A DNA stretch of 64,000 nucleotides from Mycobacterium sp. 852014-52450_SCH5900713 (GTDB taxonomy: Bacteria; Actinomycetota; Actinomycetes; Mycobacteriales; Mycobacteriaceae), in NCBI RefSeq assembly GCF_001667075.1, contig NZ_LZIL01000061.1, positions 1 to 64,000 on the forward strand. Reading direction: 5' to 3'. The notes below the pieces were generated by a model. That model had not been told where the DNA came from, ran no database searches, and was given only the letters and a program-made list of their open reading frames with translations. Every line of letters starts with the position of its first letter. Position 1 is the first letter of the stretch. Positions 53,712-62,834 of this stretch are shown here, in pieces. Position numbers and translations under genes: made by a program.

Positions 53712-54587
53712 TCACTTGACGGGCTGAGCGTATTGGTGCGGTTTTGGTTGTCGCAAGGTGGTCACGTCCACCCGGTCGGCCTGCCGGACGGACATCCGCG
53801 CACCGACGCGCTTGATGCTGTCCTCGGCGCCGCCCGGAATGTTCATCGCCGCGGCCAGGGTGGGCGGATCGCCAATCGCCAGAATCGAATACGGGGGCGA
53901 CAGCGTCTTGGCGTCGACCGTCAGCGAGCCAGGCATACCCACTACCCAGGTATCGACACCGACTCGGACGGATTGGTGCGCGTCGTTGATTTCGATCGCC
54001 TCGGCACCGGCGGCACGCAGTTCGTTGATCACGTCGAGTATCACCTCCGGCGAAACCCCCGGCCCGGGGTCGTCGATCGTGACGGTGACGCCCGGCCCGG
54101 TGGCGCCGACCGCGCCGGCCAAGATGGACAGCGCGGCCAGCTTGGCCTGCGCGGCCTGGATGGCGGCCTGGTCGTTATTACCGGACGCCTGCAGCGAATT
54201 CAGCGTGTTCTGCAGTTCATTCACTTCGGCGTTGAGGGTGGCCTCGCGCTGACGTAGCGAGTCCAACAAGACCAACAAGTCCGCGGGGCGCGCCGTTTCC
54301 AGCGAATCGCCCGATTCGTTCTGGCGGACCTGCGTGACGATGGCGACGCCCAACAGCAGACACAACAGGGCCGCCAACATCCCGAAAGCCAGCCGGGAAC
54401 GACCGCCGCGGACCAGCGCGGACAGTCCCGTGCGGCGCACCGGCCCGATCTCCGGGCGGGGGCGTTTCGCGGGAAGTTCGTGGCGGCCGTGCTGCGTAGG
54501 GCTTGCTGCGTCACCACTTTCGGCGGCGCCGTCCGCCGGGTCCTGGCTCACGCTGGCCTCCTCCCGGTCATCGCGCCGCTCCTGCAC
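53712..54587 (-). CDS. DUF881 membrane protein (Rv1825-like)
   Basis: A 291-residue protein with a single transmembrane helix (about 66-86, LAFGMLAALLCLLLGVAIVT) after a disordered cytoplasmic segment, a coiled coil (about 105-135, LDSLRQREATLNAEVNELQN) and an extracytoplasmic DUF881 domain (GPGVTVTIDDPGPGVSPEVI; LDVINELRAAGAEAIEINDA; PPYSILAIGDPPTLAAAMNI). DUF881 pairs flank a small basic protein gene in many actinobacteria and firmicutes near division genes; the role is unknown. Start GTG 54587 (CGGAG upstream) fits the Mtb length of 292; GTG 54551 behind GGGAGGAGG is an alternative. Confidence 0.85.
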   Translation of the reverse strand: MQERRDDREEASVSQDPADGAAESGDAASPTQHGRHELPAKRPRPEIGPVRRTGLSALVRGGRSRLAFGMLAALLCLLLGVAIVTQVRQNESGDSLETARPADLLVLLDSLRQREATLNAEVNELQNTLNSLQASGNNDQAAIQAAQAKLAALSILAGAVGATGPGVTVTIDDPGPGVSPEVILDVINELRAAGAEAIEINDAHQSVRVGVDTWVVGMPGSLTVDAKTLSPPYSILAIGDPPTLAAAMNIPGGAEDSIKRVGARMSVRQADRVDVTTLRQPKPHQYAQPVK

Positions 54588-54596
54588 ATCGCTCCG

Positions 54597-54929
54597 TCAC
54601 GCCCCGAACAGCCGGCGCCGCAGGGCGGCGGCGTTGCCGAAGATGCGGATTCCCAACACCACGATGATCGCCGTGGACAACTGGGTACCGACGCCCAGCT
54701 GGTCGCCGACGTACACGATCAGTGCGGCCACGAAAACGTTGAACACGAAGGAGATCACGAAGACTTTCGGATCGAAGATGCGTTCCAGATAGGCGCGCAA
54801 CCCGCCGAACACCGCGTCCAGCGCCGCGACCACCGCGATGGGCAGGTACGGCTGGACGACCTCGGGCACGGCGGGGTGGAAGACCAGGCCGAGCACGATG
54901 CCGATCGCCAGCGCCGCGATGCCGATCAT
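54597..54929 (-). CDS. Small basic membrane protein (DUF1290, Rv1824-like)
   Basis: A 110-residue protein with three membrane segments: MIGIAALAIGIVLGLVFHPA, LPIAVVAALDAVFGGLRAYL, FVISFVFNVFVAALIVYVGD. The DALFGGLRA-type motif (DAVFGGLRAYLE) is the family hallmark. Called sbp in Bacillus, next to divIB/ftsA; function unknown. Start ATG 54929; an extension to 54998 has no family similarity. It sits between the two DUF881 genes, and the three probably act together in the membrane. Confidence 0.88.
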   Translation of the reverse strand: MIGIAALAIGIVLGLVFHPAVPEVVQPYLPIAVVAALDAVFGGLRAYLERIFDPKVFVISFVFNVFVAALIVYVGDQLGVGTQLSTAIIVVLGIRIFGNAAALRRRLFGA

Positions 54930-54984
54930 GCTTGAGTTCCCGTCCGCGACTCGCAAAGCCGTAGATGCCTGTCGAGGGCTGTTC

Positions 54985-55917
54985 TCACTGTGGCCCAATC
55001 TGTTTGGCGAACTTGATATCCCGGATCGATCCCGCGGGCAGCGTCAGCCCGTCGGCGGCGTCGACGGTGACGACGACACCGTAGGAGACCTCAAGCAGCT
55101 TAAGACGCTGTCGGCCGGAGCTCTGGTCGAAGACGTCTCGCATCGCGCGGGGCGGCCCCACCGCCAGGATCGTGTACGGGCTGCTGGTGGGATTGTTGTC
55201 AACCAGGATCGCGCCGCCGGCTTGCCGGATGGTCACGTTGGGCCCGATGCGGACCCCGCCGACCGAAATCGCCTCGGCGCCGCTGGCCCACAACGAGTTG
55301 ACGACCAGCTGCAGATCCCGGTCCAAAATGATCTGCCTGCTGCCGCCGAGCCGCTGCTTGGAAACGTCGGAAAGGTTCGGGCTGGCGCCCGGGTCGGTCA
55401 CGGTGACCTTCAGCCCGGGGCCGATGACCGCCGTGCTGGCCGCCGCCAGGCCGAGCGCATCGAGGCGGGCCAGCAGCCGCTGCCCTTCGGCGTCGTCGGC
55501 CAGTGCGCGGCGCTGCACGCCATCCACCCGGGCGGACAGTTCGGTGCGCCGCTGGGCGAGTTTGGCCGCGGTGTTCTCGGTGGAACGCACATTGCCCAGC
55601 AGCAGTTGCTGCGCCGAGCGCACACCGGGCGCCACCGAGCGGGCCTGCGCGACGGCGGCGGCGAAGACCGTGGCGATCAGCAGCGCCGCCAACGCCTGCC
55701 ACAGCCAGCCGAAGGCGCGGTCGCGCCCGTGCCCGTGCCCGTGCCCCGCGGCGTCGCTGCGTTTGGCCGCCGCCGCGGCGTAGCCGGGGTCCAGGTGCTC
55801 GGAGAGCAGGGCACGCAGCAGGGACGGCACCGGGATCAGCTGCGGGCGCGCCGCCACGTGGGCGCTGCGCCCGGCGTTGGGGTCGTAGCCGCCGAGCAGG
55901 CGGTCCGGGTCAGCCAT
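54985..55917 (-). CDS. DUF881 membrane protein (Rv1823-like)
   Basis: A 310-residue paralogue of the DUF881 gene downstream. N-terminal cytoplasmic part with a His-Gly run GHGHGHG (residues 58-64), one membrane helix (about 70-91, WLWQALAALLIATVFAAAVA), a coiled coil (about 105-150) and a DUF881 domain (GPGLKVTVTDPGASPNLSDV; LQLVVNSLWASGAEAISVGG; SPYTILAVGPPRAMRDVFDQ). The ATG at 55917 overlaps the end of pgsA2 by 8 bp, so it is translated with pgsA2. Confidence 0.87.
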   Translation of the reverse strand: MADPDRLLGGYDPNAGRSAHVAARPQLIPVPSLLRALLSEHLDPGYAAAAAKRSDAAGHGHGHGRDRAFGWLWQALAALLIATVFAAAVAQARSVAPGVRSAQQLLLGNVRSTENTAAKLAQRRTELSARVDGVQRRALADDAEGQRLLARLDALGLAAASTAVIGPGLKVTVTDPGASPNLSDVSKQRLGGSRQIILDRDLQLVVNSLWASGAEAISVGGVRIGPNVTIRQAGGAILVDNNPTSSPYTILAVGPPRAMRDVFDQSSGRQRLKLLEVSYGVVVTVDAADGLTLPAGSIRDIKFAKQIGPQ

Positions 55918-56539
55918 GTTCGACCGCCTTCGGTGCGGCGGGCGGGCGTCCGCCGTGTTTGACCCGGGGCATCCGGCGCAGCACCAACGTCATCTGCACC
56001 ACGTACTGCGTGAACGCCCAGAGGTAGCCGTACATGCCCCAGATCAGGAACGCCCAGCCGCAGGCCCCGACGACCCTGCTCCACAGGGCGTCCCACGTCC
56101 CGAGCAGCACCAGCGGAAAACCGGACATCAGTGCGAACGTGGCGGCCTTTCCGATGTAGGTGACGGGCAGCGCGGACAGCCCGCGGCTCCACAGCAGCGG
56201 CAGCGTCGCGGCCAGCAGCCCGTCGCGCGCCAGCAGGATGGCGACAAACCACCACGGCACGATCCCGCTCAGCGCCATCACGACGGGAACGCAGACCATG
56301 TAGAGGCGGTCGACCGCCGGGTCGAGCAGAACGCCGAGCCGCGACGACTGATCGAGCAGCCGGGCGATCTTGCCGTCGGCCCAGTCGGACGCCCCGCTGA
56401 ACATCAAAATTCCGACCGCCCAGCCGTTGGCGTGCGCGACCAGCAGGGCGTAGACGAACACTCCGATGAGCACCAGGCGGATCGCGCTCAGCGCGTTGGG
56501 GACCGTCAGCACCCGATTGGGCGGAAGCGCCGGCTCCAT
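55910..56539 (-). CDS. pgsA2: CDP-alcohol phosphatidyltransferase PgsA2
   Basis: A 209-residue polytopic membrane enzyme of phospholipid synthesis. The CDP-alcohol phosphotransferase motif DG-x2-AR-x8-G-x3-D-x3-D is intact: ADGKIARLLDQSSRLGVLLD then AVD. About six membrane segments. Mtb Rv1822 is annotated as CDP-diacylglycerol-glycerol-3-phosphate phosphatidyltransferase (PgsA2), but the true polar head group is less certain. ATG 56539. First of an apparent minus-strand operon pgsA2-DUF881-sbp-DUF881-gcvH-garA. Confidence 0.9.
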   Translation of the reverse strand: MEPALPPNRVLTVPNALSAIRLVLIGVFVYALLVAHANGWAVGILMFSGASDWADGKIARLLDQSSRLGVLLDPAVDRLYMVCVPVVMALSGIVPWWFVAILLARDGLLAATLPLLWSRGLSALPVTYIGKAATFALMSGFPLVLLGTWDALWSRVVGACGWAFLIWGMYGYLWAFTQYVVQMTLVLRRMPRVKHGGRPPAAPKAVEHG

Positions 56540-56560
56540 AAGCCGTGACCTTAGTCGAAC

Positions 56561-56622
56561 GCCGAGTGCGCGGCTGGACGCACACTCGGTCCCCGGTGTG
56601 CGGCTGGACGCACATTCGGCGC
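56561..56622. repeat. Two copies of a mycobacterial palindromic repeat
   Basis: GTGCGCGGCTGGACGCACAC (56566-56585, continuing TCGG) recurs as GTGTGCGGCTGGACGCACAT (56596-56615, continuing TCGG), two differences in 24 bases. Each forms a stem GTGCG/CGCAC with loop CGGCTGGA. It lies between secA2 and pgsA2 and may end the secA2 transcript. Similar CGAGTGTGCG-type palindromes are dispersed in mycobacterial genomes. Confidence 0.85.
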
Positions 56623-56636
56623 CCGCCGTCGACGAC

Positions 56637-58961
56637 CTAGCGGAAAACGCCGGGCAGGCTCAGCGTGGATAGCGTGTCGTCGGACAGCGGGTTGTCGTTG
56701 ACCATGTAGGTCCACGTCGAGGTGGGCCGGGCCAGCTTGGACAGATCCAGGCCCTGTTCCTCCTCGAGGACGTTCGCCGTCTCGAACGTCTGCTGCGCGG
56801 CCTCGATCGCATCCGCGGCCAGCGACGCGAACGCGTCGACCGCCAGCCGGTGGAACTCGTCCAGCGGATTCTGCCGGCCCAGCGCCCGCAGGTGGATGCT
56901 TTCGCGGATGTCGGCGAGGTACGCCAGATGATCGGCCCAGCCGCGGTCGAGGTGATAGAGCATGATCTGCCGGCAGATCTTCTCGAGGCGATCCTCGGGA
57001 ATGTCCTTCGACAACTCCTTGTACCGCTTGGGCGCCAGCTCGGCGAGCTCCTCGCGCGCGCTTGCGGTGCGCAGCAACGTGTTTCGCCGATCGACGATGA
57101 TGGCGCGCTGCTGGGCGATCAGGTGGTTGTAGCGCCAGGTATTAGCGTGCACGTCGAGCATCCGGCCCTCGGCTACGCGCTGGGCGTGGTCGAGCAGCCC
57201 GGCCGCCTTGGGGCTGACGATCCGGCCGTCTTCGTCGGTTTCCATCGGAAGCTTGTTGTGGTCGAGGTTGGCCGCCACCACGTCGTCTTCCCAACTCGAG
57301 AAAAACACGGACGAGCCGGGGTCGCCCTGGCGTCCGGCGCGGCCGCGCAGCTGGTTGTCCAGCCGCTCGGTGTGATGCCGTCCGGTGCCGACCACGTGCA
57401 GCCCGCCGAGTTCGGCGACCCTGTCATGGTCGGCTTCGTCGGAGCCGCCGAGCCGAATGTCGGTGCCGCGCCCCGCCATTTGCGTCGACACGGTGACCGC
57501 CCCGTACTTCCCGGCCTCGGCGATGACCTCGGCTTCCTCGGCGTCGTTCTTCGCGTTTAGCACCACCGCGGGTACGCCCCGGCGCAGCAGCCGCTCGTGC
57601 AGCTCCTCGGATTCGGCCACGTCCCGCGTGCCGACCAGCACCGGTTGCCCGGTCTCATGCACCTCGGCGATGTGCGCGACGACCCCGTCGTTCTTGGCCG
57701 CGGCCGTGATGTAGACGCGGTCGGACTCGTCCTCGCGAATGTTGGGCTCATTCGGCGGAATTGGGGACACGCCCAGCTTGTAGAACTGGCGCAGCTGCTC
57801 CCCGGCGGCCAGCGCCGTGCCGGTCATGCCGCACACGGTTTCGTAGCGATTGATCAGTGCCTGCACCGTGATCGTGTCGAGCACTTCCCCGGTTTCGGTG
57901 GTCTCGATCCCCTCCTTCGCCTCCACCGCGGCCTGCAGGCCGTCCGGCCAGCGCTGCAGTTGGGCGATGCGGCCGCGGGCGGCGTTGATCAGGTGCACCG
58001 CGTCGTCCCGGACGATGTAGTGCACGTCGCGCTGCAACAACACATGCGCGTGCAGCGCGACGTTGACCTCGGTCAGGGTCGTGCCGACGTGCTCCTCGGA
58101 GTAGAGGTCGATGCCGCCGAGCGCCTTCTCGACCTTGCGCGCCCCGACGTCGGTCAAATGGACGTTGCGGCTGTCGGCGTCGGTCTCGAAATCGGTGTCC
58201 GGTTTCAGCTGTCCGACCAGCTTGATGATCTCCAGCCGCGGCGTCTCCCGGTGCGTGGTACCCGCCAGCACCAGCGGCACCAACGCCTCGTCGACGAGCA
58301 CCGAGTCGGCCTCGTCGATCAGGGCCACGTCGGGGTTGGGTGACACCAGGTCGTCGACGTCGACCACGAGTTGATCGCGCAGCACGTCGAAACCGATCTC
58401 GTTGACCGAGGCATAGGTGACGTCGCAGCCATAGGCGGCGCGGCGCTCCTCGCTGGTCGACTCGGCGGTGATCCAGCCGACCGTCAACCCCATCGCCTCG
58501 ATGAGCGGGCCCATCCACTCCGCGTCACGGCGGGCCAGGTAATCGTTGATGGTCACCACGTGCACATGCCGCCCGGCCAGCGCGTAGCCCGCAGCCGCGA
58601 TCGCTCCGGAGAGCGTTTTCCCTTCACCCGTGGCCATTTCGATGACGTCGCCGGCGAGCATGCGCAGCGCACCCAGCAGCTGCACGTCGAACGGGCGCAG
58701 CGTGGTCGCCCGTTCGGCCGCCTCCCTGGCGACCGCGAGGAATTGCGGGATGTCCTCGGGCTCCGCGAGATCGTCCAGCTTGAGCAGACCGGCGGCCTTG
58801 CGGAGCTGCTCGTCGGTAAGGCCGGCGGCTTCCTCGTCATACTCCGACGAGTCGGTGACCTGGGAAAGGGATCGGTTGCGGTTCTTTTCGGTGCTGGCGC
58901 CGAGCAGTCGCCAAAATCGGCTGCTCAGGCCGCCGGGCTGCGCGCGGGAGGTCTTTGGCAC
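56637..58961 (-). CDS. secA2: Accessory Sec translocase ATPase SecA2
   Basis: A 774-residue ATPase that exports a limited set of proteins, including virulence factors lacking normal signal peptides, in mycobacteria. Nucleotide-binding fold 1: Walker A MATGEGKTLSG and DEAD box LIDEADSVLVDEA; fold 2: QMAGRGTDIRLGG and QLRGRAGRQGDPGSS. The preprotein cross-linking domain lies between them. The C-terminal zinc-binding linker of housekeeping SecA1 is missing and the scaffold domain is shortened, as typical of SecA2. Start GTG 58961. It is 125 bp after ilvG and 98 bp before pgsA2, with palindromic repeats in the latter gap. Confidence 0.95.
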   Translation of the reverse strand: MPKTSRAQPGGLSSRFWRLLGASTEKNRNRSLSQVTDSSEYDEEAAGLTDEQLRKAAGLLKLDDLAEPEDIPQFLAVAREAAERATTLRPFDVQLLGALRMLAGDVIEMATGEGKTLSGAIAAAGYALAGRHVHVVTINDYLARRDAEWMGPLIEAMGLTVGWITAESTSEERRAAYGCDVTYASVNEIGFDVLRDQLVVDVDDLVSPNPDVALIDEADSVLVDEALVPLVLAGTTHRETPRLEIIKLVGQLKPDTDFETDADSRNVHLTDVGARKVEKALGGIDLYSEEHVGTTLTEVNVALHAHVLLQRDVHYIVRDDAVHLINAARGRIAQLQRWPDGLQAAVEAKEGIETTETGEVLDTITVQALINRYETVCGMTGTALAAGEQLRQFYKLGVSPIPPNEPNIREDESDRVYITAAAKNDGVVAHIAEVHETGQPVLVGTRDVAESEELHERLLRRGVPAVVLNAKNDAEEAEVIAEAGKYGAVTVSTQMAGRGTDIRLGGSDEADHDRVAELGGLHVVGTGRHHTERLDNQLRGRAGRQGDPGSSVFFSSWEDDVVAANLDHNKLPMETDEDGRIVSPKAAGLLDHAQRVAEGRMLDVHANTWRYNHLIAQQRAIIVDRRNTLLRTASAREELAELAPKRYKELSKDIPEDRLEKICRQIMLYHLDRGWADHLAYLADIRESIHLRALGRQNPLDEFHRLAVDAFASLAADAIEAAQQTFETANVLEEEQGLDLSKLARPTSTWTYMVNDNPLSDDTLSTLSLPGVFR

Positions 58962-59085
58962 AGGTCAACGGTACGCGGTGGGCCGCCGCGTGAGCTCAGG
59001 CCAGTCGGCGACGATGCACGCCGCGTCGCGGCGTGAGGTGGGGGTACCTCCCAGCTGCGCAGCGGCGAGGGGGCAAGGCGACTCA

Positions 59086-60729
59086 TCAGGCCAGGTTCGA
59101 GCGGCGTGGGTAGGCGACGTTGGGGTCGGTGAGGACGTTGACGACCGCGGGCAGGCCGCTGGCGAAGGCGCGTTCCAGCGCGGGCCGCAGCTCGGCCGGC
59201 GCGGAGACCAGCTCGCCGTGGCCACCCAGGGCACGCACCACCTCGTCATAGCGGGTGCCCGGACGCAGTTCCGCCACCACCGAATAGCCGTACAACGCCT
59301 CCATGGGGTGCTTTTCCAGCGCCCAGATTCCGTTGTTGCCGATCACCGAGACGACGGGCACGTTGTGCCGAACCAGGGTGTCCCATTCCATGCCGCTGAA
59401 GCCGAAGGCGCCGTCGCCCTGCAGGAGGACGACCTGACGGTCCGGCCGGGCGAGCTTGGCGGCCAGGGCGTAACCGGGGCCCGAGCCGAGGCAGCCGAAG
59501 GGGCCGCTGTCCAGCCAACAGCCCGCTTGGTAGCTGTCGATCACCCGTCCGGCGTAGGACCCGAAGTCACCGGCGTCGATGACGACGATCGCGTCGCGGT
59601 CCAGCATCGGCGCCAGCTCCGCATACACCCGCATGGGGTGCAACGGGACGCGGTCGTCGGCGAGCTCGGCCTTCTCCTTGCCGCGCGCCTCGGTTTCGGC
59701 CGCCCGCAGGTCGTCGATCCACGCTCGATGATCGGTCCCGCCGCCGGCCGCCAGCGCCGCGAGTGTCGACAGCAGGTCCCCGTAGAGCTCGGCCTCAACC
59801 GGTCGGGGATGGTTGCGCTCGGGTTCGGCCCGATCCACCACGATGAGCTTGGTTTGTGGCCCGAACACCGCACCGAAGCCGAGCCGGAAGTCCATGGGGA
59901 CGCCGACGATCAGCGCAACGTCGGCCTCCCCCAACGCTTTTCCACGCACCCGGGAGAAGGCCAACGGGTGATCGGCGGGCACCGCGCCGCGCGCCATCCC
60001 GTTCATCAGCACAGGGATTTGCAGTTCCTCGGCGAGGCGCAGCAGCGCCGCCTCCCCGTGTCCCCACCAGACGTTGGTGCCCGCCATGATCACCGGCCGC
60101 TGCGCCGCCGAGAGCAGGCCGGCGGCGCGACCCAGCGCACCGCCGTCGGGAGTGGGCCCCGGCGGCAGGTTGGTGAGGGCGCCGGGGCGGCCGTGATCCT
60201 CGGACATGGAAAACACGTGGTCCATGGGGAAGTCGACGAACCCGACGCCCGACGGGGCGCCAACCGCCGCCAGCAACGCCTCATCGACGAGCCGGCCGGC
60301 GTCCCCGGCAGATTGCGCCGTGGCGGCGAAGCGGGCCAGCGGTGCCACGAACGGCACGTGATCGATCTCCTGCAGCGAGCCCATGCCCCACCGCTGCGCG
60401 GGCGCCCGGCCGCCCAAAACGACCAGGGGCGACTGGTTCTGCTGAGCCGCCGCCATCGCGCTCATGCCGTTGGTGACGCCCGGCCCCGCGGTGAGCGCGG
60501 CGACGCCGGGCACCCTCGTCACTTTCGACCACCCTTCGGCGGCGAAAGTCGCGGTCTGCTCGTGACGGGTATCGATCAGCCGAATCCCTTCCTCGCGGCA
60601 GCCGTCGTAAACGGAAAACAGGTGGCCACCCGACAACGTGAAGACGGTGTCGACACCGCTGGCGCGCAGGCGCCGCGCGATCAGCCGGCCGGCGTGCAAT
60701 GTTTGTGTGGAGATGGCGTCGGTGCTCAT
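59086..60729 (-). CDS. ilvG: Acetolactate-synthase-like ThDP enzyme IlvG
   Basis: A 547-residue thiamine-diphosphate enzyme, the same length as Mtb IlvG. The catalytic Glu is in DTRHEQTATFAAEGW, the domain interface is ALTAGPGVTNGMSAMAAAQQ, and the ThDP motif is QGDGAFGFSGMEWDTLVRHN ending IGNN. It is annotated as an acetohydroxyacid synthase large subunit, but the sequence also resembles oxalyl-CoA decarboxylase and 2-hydroxyacyl-CoA lyase, and no small subunit is adjacent. Start ATG 60729, divergent from the BacA-type transporter gene. Confidence 0.88.
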   Translation of the reverse strand: MSTDAISTQTLHAGRLIARRLRASGVDTVFTLSGGHLFSVYDGCREEGIRLIDTRHEQTATFAAEGWSKVTRVPGVAALTAGPGVTNGMSAMAAAQQNQSPLVVLGGRAPAQRWGMGSLQEIDHVPFVAPLARFAATAQSAGDAGRLVDEALLAAVGAPSGVGFVDFPMDHVFSMSEDHGRPGALTNLPPGPTPDGGALGRAAGLLSAAQRPVIMAGTNVWWGHGEAALLRLAEELQIPVLMNGMARGAVPADHPLAFSRVRGKALGEADVALIVGVPMDFRLGFGAVFGPQTKLIVVDRAEPERNHPRPVEAELYGDLLSTLAALAAGGGTDHRAWIDDLRAAETEARGKEKAELADDRVPLHPMRVYAELAPMLDRDAIVVIDAGDFGSYAGRVIDSYQAGCWLDSGPFGCLGSGPGYALAAKLARPDRQVVLLQGDGAFGFSGMEWDTLVRHNVPVVSVIGNNGIWALEKHPMEALYGYSVVAELRPGTRYDEVVRALGGHGELVSAPAELRPALERAFASGLPAVVNVLTDPNVAYPRRSNLA

Positions 60730-60822
60730 AACCGCAGCCTATCCAGATCCTTCGGGTACCTTCGCCGGAGGATTTGAAGTTCCGGCAGAGTCCACCAGCT
60801 CGACCCCGAGGAGATAGCGACC

Positions 60823-62748
60823 ATGGGCCCGAAGCCGTTCAAGCCGTCGATCGACTGGTCCACGGCCGCCGTGGATTCCCTGCGGTGGGTAGCCATCGCG
60901 TGGGTGATCAGCGCGGTGGTGCTGTTCATTGCGCTGGTCGCCTTCAGGTACCTCACGCCCTGGGGCCAGCAGTTCTGGCGGATCACGCGCGGTTACTTCG
61001 TCGGTGCGCACAGCGTGCGGGTGTGGGTGATGCTGGGCGTGCTGTTGCTGTCCGTACTCCTGTCCGTGCGGCTGATGGTGTTGCTCAGCTACCAGGGCAA
61101 CGACCTGTACACCGCGGTGCAAAAGGCTGTGCAGGGCCTCGCCGCCGACGACGAAAACGTCAAACAGTCCGGGATACACGGCTTTTGGATGTCGATCGCG
61201 ATCTTCAGCGTGCTGGCGGTCTTGTACGTCATCCGGTTCATGGTGGACATCTATCTGACGCAGCGGTTCATCATCGCCTGGCGGATGTGGCTGACGGCCA
61301 ATCTCACCGACGACTGGCTCGCCGGCCGGGCTTACTACCGGGACCTGTTCATCGACCACACCATCGACAACCCCGACCAGCGCATCCAGCAGGACATCGA
61401 CATCTTCACCGCGAATGCGGGTGGCACCCCGAACATCCCCTCGAACGGGACCGGCAGCACCCTGCTGTTCGGGGCCGTGAACGCGGTGGCCTCGGTGATC
61501 TCCTTCGCCGCGATCCTGTGGAACCTGTCCGGCAGCCTGACCGTGTTGGGCGTCGAGTTCCCGCGCGCGATGTTCTGGACCGTCCTGATCTACGTGCTGG
61601 TGGCCACGCTGGTGGCGATCTGGCTCGGCCATCCGCTGATCTGGCTCAGCTTCAACAACGAGAAGTTGAACGCCGCATTCCGGTATGCCCTGGTCCGATT
61701 GCGGGATGCCGCGGAGGCCGTGGGCTTCTACCGCGGCGAGCGAGTGGAGCGGGCGCAATTGTGGCGGCGCTTCACCCCGATCATCGACAACTACCGCAAG
61801 TTCGTCCGCCGGACCATCATCTTCAACGGCTGGAACTGGTCGGTGTCGCAGGCAATCGTTCCGCTGCCGTGGGTAATTCAGGCGCCGCGCCTGTTCGCCG
61901 GCCGGATCGACTTCGGCGACGTCGGGCAGAGCGCGACCGCCTTCGGCAACATCCAGGATTCGCTGTCGTTCTTCCGCAACAACTACGACGCGTTCGCGGC
62001 CTTCCGCGCGTCGATCATCCGGTTGCACGGGCTGGTCGACGCCAACGACAAGGGCCGCGCGCTGCCGACCATCCTGGTCAAGCCGAGCGAAGAGGCGCCC
62101 GTCGAGCTTCGCGACATCGAGGTACGCACGCCGGCCGGCGATCGGCTGATCGACCCGCTCGATGTTCAACTCGCCGAGGGCGATTCGCTGGTGATCACAG
62201 GGCGCTCCGGTGCCGGCAAGACCACGCTGCTGCGCAGTCTGGCCGAGTTGTGGCCGTACGCGTCCGGAACCCTCTGCCGTCCGCAGGGTGACAACGCGAC
62301 GATGTTCCTGTCGCAGTTGCCGTACGTGCCGCTGGGCAGCCTGCGCACCGTGGTGTGCTACCCGAACTCGCCGGACGACGTCTCCGATGCCGAACTGGGC
62401 GAGGTGCTCACCAAAGTCGCGCTGGCGCCACTGGTGGACCGGCTCGACGAAGAGCGGGATTGGGCCAAGGTGCTGTCCCCGGGCGAGCAGCAGCGTGTCG
62501 CCTTCGCGCGCATCCTGCTCACCAAGCCCAAAGCGGTCTTCCTGGACGAGGCCACCTCCGCGCTGGACGAAGGCCTGGAATTCGCGTTGTACCAGCTGAT
62601 GCGGACCGAGCTGCCGGACTGCGTGGTGGTCAGCGTCAGCCATCGGCCGACCGTTGAGCAGCACCACGAACAAGAGCTGCAATTGCTCGGCGGAGGGCCG
62701 TGGCGGCTGGGACCCGTGGAGGAAAAGAAGGAACCCGCGCGCGTCTAG
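60823..62748 (+). CDS. bacA: BacA/SbmA-type ABC importer (Rv1819c-like)
   Basis: A 641-residue half-transporter: N-terminal SbmA/BacA-like membrane domain (about 20-400, including WRMWLTANLTDDWLAGRAYY and NPDQRIQQDIDIFT) and a C-terminal ABC ATPase with Walker A GRSGAGKTTLL, signature LSPGEQQRVAFARI and Walker B AVFLDEATSALDEG. The Mtb protein (Rv1819c) imports vitamin B12, bleomycin and antimicrobial peptides as a homodimer and is needed for chronic infection. ATG 60823, 93 bp from the divergent ilvG start. In Mtb PE_PGRS33 follows; here the next gene is the flavoprotein, 34 bp away. Confidence 0.94.
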   Translation: MGPKPFKPSIDWSTAAVDSLRWVAIAWVISAVVLFIALVAFRYLTPWGQQFWRITRGYFVGAHSVRVWVMLGVLLLSVLLSVRLMVLLSYQGNDLYTAVQKAVQGLAADDENVKQSGIHGFWMSIAIFSVLAVLYVIRFMVDIYLTQRFIIAWRMWLTANLTDDWLAGRAYYRDLFIDHTIDNPDQRIQQDIDIFTANAGGTPNIPSNGTGSTLLFGAVNAVASVISFAAILWNLSGSLTVLGVEFPRAMFWTVLIYVLVATLVAIWLGHPLIWLSFNNEKLNAAFRYALVRLRDAAEAVGFYRGERVERAQLWRRFTPIIDNYRKFVRRTIIFNGWNWSVSQAIVPLPWVIQAPRLFAGRIDFGDVGQSATAFGNIQDSLSFFRNNYDAFAAFRASIIRLHGLVDANDKGRALPTILVKPSEEAPVELRDIEVRTPAGDRLIDPLDVQLAEGDSLVITGRSGAGKTTLLRSLAELWPYASGTLCRPQGDNATMFLSQLPYVPLGSLRTVVCYPNSPDDVSDAELGEVLTKVALAPLVDRLDEERDWAKVLSPGEQQRVAFARILLTKPKAVFLDEATSALDEGLEFALYQLMRTELPDCVVVSVSHRPTVEQHHEQELQLLGGGPWRLGPVEEKKEPARV

Positions 62749-62753
62749 CGTTT

Positions 62754-62834
62754 TCGGGCCGCGTGCGCTCCGGCGCGGGGCCTTAGCGCGCCTTCGCTCC
62801 CCCGGCCCCTCGGGCCGCGTGCGCTCCGGCGCGG
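62754..62834. repeat. 25-bp direct repeat across the 3' end of the flavoprotein gene
   Basis: TCGGGCCGCGTGCGCTCCGG plus CGCGG occurs at 62754-62778 and again, exactly, at 62810-62834 (period 56). One copy lies inside the last codons of the flavoprotein gene and the other just beyond its stop, in the spacer next to bacA. Confidence 0.9.
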
